8,227 nt of DNA from Candidatus Izemoplasma sp. (lineage in GTDB: Bacteria; Bacillota_I; Bacilli_A; Izemoplasmatales; Izemoplasmataceae): contig SKGI01000122.1 of NCBI GenBank assembly GCA_007117555.1, forward strand, positions 1 to 8,227, written 5' to 3'. Numbering within the stretch: position 1 is the first letter of the stretch; every line of letters begins with the position of its first letter. Positions 5,479 to 8,227 of this stretch are shown here, piece by piece. Both the position numbers and the translations under genes were made by a program. The notes beneath the pieces are model-generated. The model searched no databases and was not told the DNA's origin. It saw nothing but the letters and a program-made list of their open reading frames with translations.

Positions 5479-6293
5479 GTATTTGCTTGATACTTTTCGA
5501 TGAATGTTTTGGCATCTTTAATGCCTGTTTTAAAGCGATGTTCGATGCTCTTCTCGCGAAAATCCAAAACACCCCGTAAGTTGCTTGAAGGTACAATCTT
5601 GTAAACTTTGACACCTTTAGGAACTTGTTGGCGTTTACGACGAAAACGAAACAAATCGATTAAAATAATTTCATTACACCCGTGTTTGACTAATGGTGTA
5701 TACGGTGTATTGTCTAACACGCCCCCATCATAATGGGTTTCATTGTCAATGACGACAGGTTTAAATACAACAGGAATCGCACAACTTGCCATCAACGTCT
5801 TTTTGATGGTTTCATGATCAAGTTCTTTAAGCAAGGTATAGCGAACATGATCTACGTCATCAAACATGTTACGAATATTTACGGACAACAGTTCAGCTAG
5901 GCTAACTTTTTGGTCACCAACATGACTGGTAGTCACATAAATATTGCTTGCATAAATGGCCTCATAATCGATGGTACGGTCCATAATAGCTTCAAGTTTA
6001 TCCGTTTTGTAGTACCCTTTAAACGGCAGTTTAAAGTTGTCTTCAAATAGTCGTTTAAAAACATTTTTATTTGAAACAAATATTTCATCAAGTGGCTCAT
6101 TACGCCAAAGATTCTCAGCAATCTTCATATCGTTCATTGCTAAGAGCACCGCATTCAAAGAACCGACGCTTGAACCGCTGATTGCATCCAGTCCTTCAAG
6201 TAAGCCAGCCTCTTGCAATGTTTTCAAGACACCAATTTGATAGGCACCCCTTGCACCGCCCCCAGATAGGGCAATCCCCAGTTTTTTACTCAT
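5466..6293 (-). CDS. Patatin-like phospholipase (acyl hydrolase)
   Basis: A 275-residue cytoplasmic or membrane-associated hydrolase with the complete patatin catalytic set. The oxyanion-hole glycines GGGARG are at residues 11-16, the nucleophile elbow GSSVG at 40-44 (Ser42) and the second catalytic residue in DGG at 189-191 (Asp189). This Ser-Asp dyad hydrolyses acyl esters of phospholipids or related lipids; the exact substrate is not readable. There is no signal peptide or membrane span, and the length fits the RssA/YlbK-type short bacterial members. A basic patch (FRFRRKRQQ, near 216-224) could help membrane contact. The ATG has GAGGAG upstream and lies 14 bp after mnmA, so it is co-transcribed with it. 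The stop codon sits within the operon's terminator hairpin. Confidence 0.93.
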   Translation of the reverse strand: MSKKLGIALSGGGARGAYQIGVLKTLQEAGLLEGLDAISGSSVGSLNAVLLAMNDMKIAENLWRNEPLDEIFVSNKNVFKRLFEDNFKLPFKGYYKTDKLEAIMDRTIDYEAIYASNIYVTTSHVGDQKVSLAELLSVNIRNMFDDVDHVRYTLLKELDHETIKKTLMASCAIPVVFKPVVIDNETHYDGGVLDNTPYTPLVKHGCNEIILIDLFRFRRKRQQVPKGVKVYKIVPSSNLRGVLDFREKSIEHRFKTGIKDAKTFIEKYQANTSPS

Positions 6294-6307
6294 GGTACAC
6301 TCCTCAC

Positions 6308-7438
6308 TTAATAGGGTAGACGGTCACCATGACGATAAACCGCTTGAATAATCCCGCCACCAAGACAACGTGCGCCATCATACAACACACAAGATTGTCC
6401 TGGGGTGACAGCTCGAACGGGTTTGTCAAAATGCACTTCGACAATCCCTTCGTGCTGAATTACTTTAACCGAAACATCTTTTTGACGATACCGCACTTTA
6501 GCCGTACAAGAAAGGCCATCAAGGGTGATGTCATTTCCGATGAGATTCACTGCTTCAAGGCGACACTTATCCGCATATAATTGCGTGTGATGAAACCCTT
6601 GACCAACTGTAAGAACATTATCACTAAGTGACTTGCCAATGACAAACCATGGTTCTTGACCATAACCATCTAGACCGCCAATACCAAGCCCTTTTCTTTG
6701 ACCAATGGTATAATGCATCAAACCCGTGTGTTGACCGATTGTTTCACCTTCTAAAGTTTTAATCGGACCCTTTTGAGCAGGTAAATAATTATCTAAAAAC
6801 GCACTAAATTCACGTTCACCAATAAAGCAAATGCCTGTTGAGTCTTTTTTCGTTGCCGTCGGCAAGTTTGCACGCTTCGCCCTTTCTCGTACGGCAGACT
6901 TTTCTAAGTGACCAATCGGAAATAAGACTTTTTTAAGTTGCGCTTGGGTTAACTGTGATAAAAAATAGGTTTGATCTTTATTATCATCAACGCCTCGCAG
7001 CAACCATACATCGGGTTGATCTGTGATGCGGGCATAATGGCCCATCGCGATGAAGTCTGGAGAAAACTGCTTGACATGCTCGGCGAAGGCCGCAAACTTA
7101 ATGTACTTGTTGCACATGATGTCTGGGTTCGGTGTTCGGCCTGCCTCATATTCACGCAAGAAATACGTAAACACATCGCGCCAATACGCCTCAATAAAAT
7201 CAACACGATGCAAAGGTATATCTAGGTGTTTTGCGACAGCTAAGGCATCTTGGTAATCTTGTTCTTGACTACAAATCGGTGCCTCCCGCTCAGGATTACC
7301 GAGTATGTCATGATTGAGTGTTGAATCCCAGTTGCGCATAAACACGCCAATCACATCATAACCGGCATCGAGCAACTCCAAGGCGGCAACACTTGAATCG
7401 ACGCCACCACTCATGCCGAGAACGACGCGTTTTTTCAT
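6308..7438 (-). CDS. mnmA: tRNA-specific 2-thiouridylase MnmA
   Basis: MnmA activates U34 of tRNAs for Lys, Glu and Gln with ATP and replaces its 2-oxygen with sulfur delivered as a persulfide. The 376-residue protein has the PP-loop GMSGGVDSS at residues 8-16, FMRNWD at 33-38 and CSQEQDYQDA at 56-65. The catalytic Cys pair lies at about 109 (PDIMCNKYIKF) and 204 (STGICFIGER). Further family marks are MGHYAR near 132-137, KDQTYFLSQL near 154-163, and HYTIGQRKGLGIG with the C-terminal beta-barrel. Length and residues are normal, so it should be active. A cysteine desulfurase must be encoded elsewhere. Its ATG is 12 bp after the nadE stop, with an AAGGAT ribosome site overlapping that stop, so the two are coupled in one operon. 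Confidence 0.98.
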   Translation of the reverse strand: MKKRVVLGMSGGVDSSVAALELLDAGYDVIGVFMRNWDSTLNHDILGNPEREAPICSQEQDYQDALAVAKHLDIPLHRVDFIEAYWRDVFTYFLREYEAGRTPNPDIMCNKYIKFAAFAEHVKQFSPDFIAMGHYARITDQPDVWLLRGVDDNKDQTYFLSQLTQAQLKKVLFPIGHLEKSAVRERAKRANLPTATKKDSTGICFIGEREFSAFLDNYLPAQKGPIKTLEGETIGQHTGLMHYTIGQRKGLGIGGLDGYGQEPWFVIGKSLSDNVLTVGQGFHHTQLYADKCRLEAVNLIGNDITLDGLSCTAKVRYRQKDVSVKVIQHEGIVEVHFDKPVRAVTPGQSCVLYDGARCLGGGIIQAVYRHGDRLPY

Positions 7439-7450
7439 GGTATCAAATCC

Positions 7451-8227
7451 TTACTGCTTAGTTTTGTTGACATCACTTGGCATCCGTAAATCGCTGCGTG
7501 GTGACAAAGATATGTCGATGATTTTCGGTGAGTCAGGTGATGCTTGTCTTTTGAACTGTTGGCTATAAAAGCGGGCAAAAAATTGGGTAACATAATGGTT
7601 CGCCGCTGCTTCATCGAGATCAAACGTCTTACCGATTAGCCAGGCGATTCGTGTTTCTGTATCGCCAAAGCGTAGGAAGCGATGTAAGATAAAATCATTG
7701 ACCTCGTATTTTCCAATGGCATCTTCTGTTAACTGATTCATAATGAGTTCAGGTGAAATTGGGGTATCAAGCACATCATGGACGACATCTTCAATTGCTT
7801 CGTTGAACTTGTGCTCACCATAATGTTCAATCATAAAACGGACCAATGTTTTTGGAATCCCAGCGTTTATACCATACATACTCATCTGGTCCCCATTATA
7901 AGTACACCAGCCTAAGGCCAGTTCACTCATGTCACCGGTACCTAGTACAATGCCATCATGCATATTCGCTAAGTTCATCAAAATCATCGTTCTCGCTCGA
8001 GCTTGGGTATTCTCATACGCCGCATCTAATGTCACTGAATCATGACCGATTAAGTCAAAGTGATCGCGTACATGATTGCGAATGTCAATTTCTTTTAAGG
8101 TCACTTTCAGATGTTTTGTTAATGCTTTTGCTTGACTGAGTGTCTTGTCGGATGTCCCAAAAGCAGGCATTGTGACACCAATAATATTTTTACGTGCCAT
8201 GTCAATTTGATCCGCAACGCGGGTCGC
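7451..8227 (-). CDS. nadE: Glutamine-dependent NAD+ synthetase, C-terminal part (5' end outside window)
   Basis: The frame stays open to the right edge, so the visible 258 residues are a partial gene. The ATG at 8200 is an internal Met, not the start. NadE converts nicotinic acid adenine dinucleotide to NAD+ with ATP and an amino donor. Visible marks are NIIGVTMPAFGTSD, a YENTQARARTMILM helix, GTGDMSELALGWCTYNGDQMSMYGIN, IPKTLVRFM, DTPISPEL, and the closing FYSQQFKRQASPDSPK, SLSPRSDLRMPSD. These match the synthetase domain of the long, glutamine-using form (normally about 550-680 residues with an N-terminal nitrilase-type glutaminase), not the 275-residue ammonia-dependent form. The SGG PP-loop and glutaminase domain should lie beyond the window. 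It is upstream in an operon with mnmA. Confidence 0.95.
   Translation of the reverse strand, partial: ATRVADQIDMARKNIIGVTMPAFGTSDKTLSQAKALTKHLKVTLKEIDIRNHVRDHFDLIGHDSVTLDAAYENTQARARTMILMNLANMHDGIVLGTGDMSELALGWCTYNGDQMSMYGINAGIPKTLVRFMIEHYGEHKFNEAIEDVVHDVLDTPISPELIMNQLTEDAIGKYEVNDFILHRFLRFGDTETRIAWLIGKTFDLDEAAANHYVTQFFARFYSQQFKRQASPDSPKIIDISLSPRSDLRMPSDVNKTKQ

Noticed and set aside
5267..5614. A 115-residue minus-strand open frame spanning the patatin end and the next gene
   Set aside because: It crosses a strong terminator, shifts frame against two well-supported genes and resembles no protein.
8198..8200. A short NAD+ synthetase starting at the ATG at 8200
   Set aside because: The frame is open to the window edge, the nine codons upstream continue the domain, and the essential PP-loop would be missing from a protein starting here.

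Overview
All convincing genes in this window lie on the minus strand, so transcription runs from high to low coordinates. The DNA is only moderately AT-rich and has strong Shine-Dalgarno sites and U-tailed hairpin terminators. UGA serves as a normal stop (for example at the ABC ATPase), so the code is the standard bacterial one, not that of Mycoplasma or Spiroplasma. With the infC-rpmI-rplT operon this suggests a low-GC Gram-positive lineage: Bacillota, or a standard-code relative of the Mollicutes. I cannot fix the genus.

In transcription order: (1) A housekeeping cluster holds the C-terminal part of a long-form NAD+ synthetase (its 5' part is outside the window), the tRNA 2-thiouridylase MnmA and a patatin-like lipid hydrolase. 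Gaps are 12-14 bp and the cluster closes with a terminator at 5451-5478. (2) A four-gene unit at 2559-5394 encodes a secreted protein, a membrane-anchored extracytoplasmic protein, a very small ABC ATPase and its six-span permease. Adjacent genes all overlap. I recognise neither exported protein, so this is the least explained protein-coding part of the window. (3) A near-consensus promoter and a leader of about 165 nt drive infC-rpmI-rplT. The leader contains a terminator hairpin and a competing upstream pairing. infC appears to start at AUU, and L20 carries a 64-residue C-terminal extension ending in a Rho_N/SAP-like helical motif. A terminator follows rplT.

(4) Between rplT and the last gene lies a region without a protein gene (649-1010). 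It holds a strongly structured RNA of about 180 nt with its own promoter, a 24-position closing helix formed by its two ends, and a U-tract. Its size and independent transcription resemble 6S RNA, but its interior looks branched and I cannot assign a family with confidence. (5) A separate promoter then serves a six-span HdeD/DUF308-like membrane protein that reaches the left edge.

The best candidates for something undescribed are the structured RNA, the exported-protein/ABC operon and the L20 extension. The leader attenuator and AUU start are probably local versions of known autoregulation of this operon by L20 and IF3.
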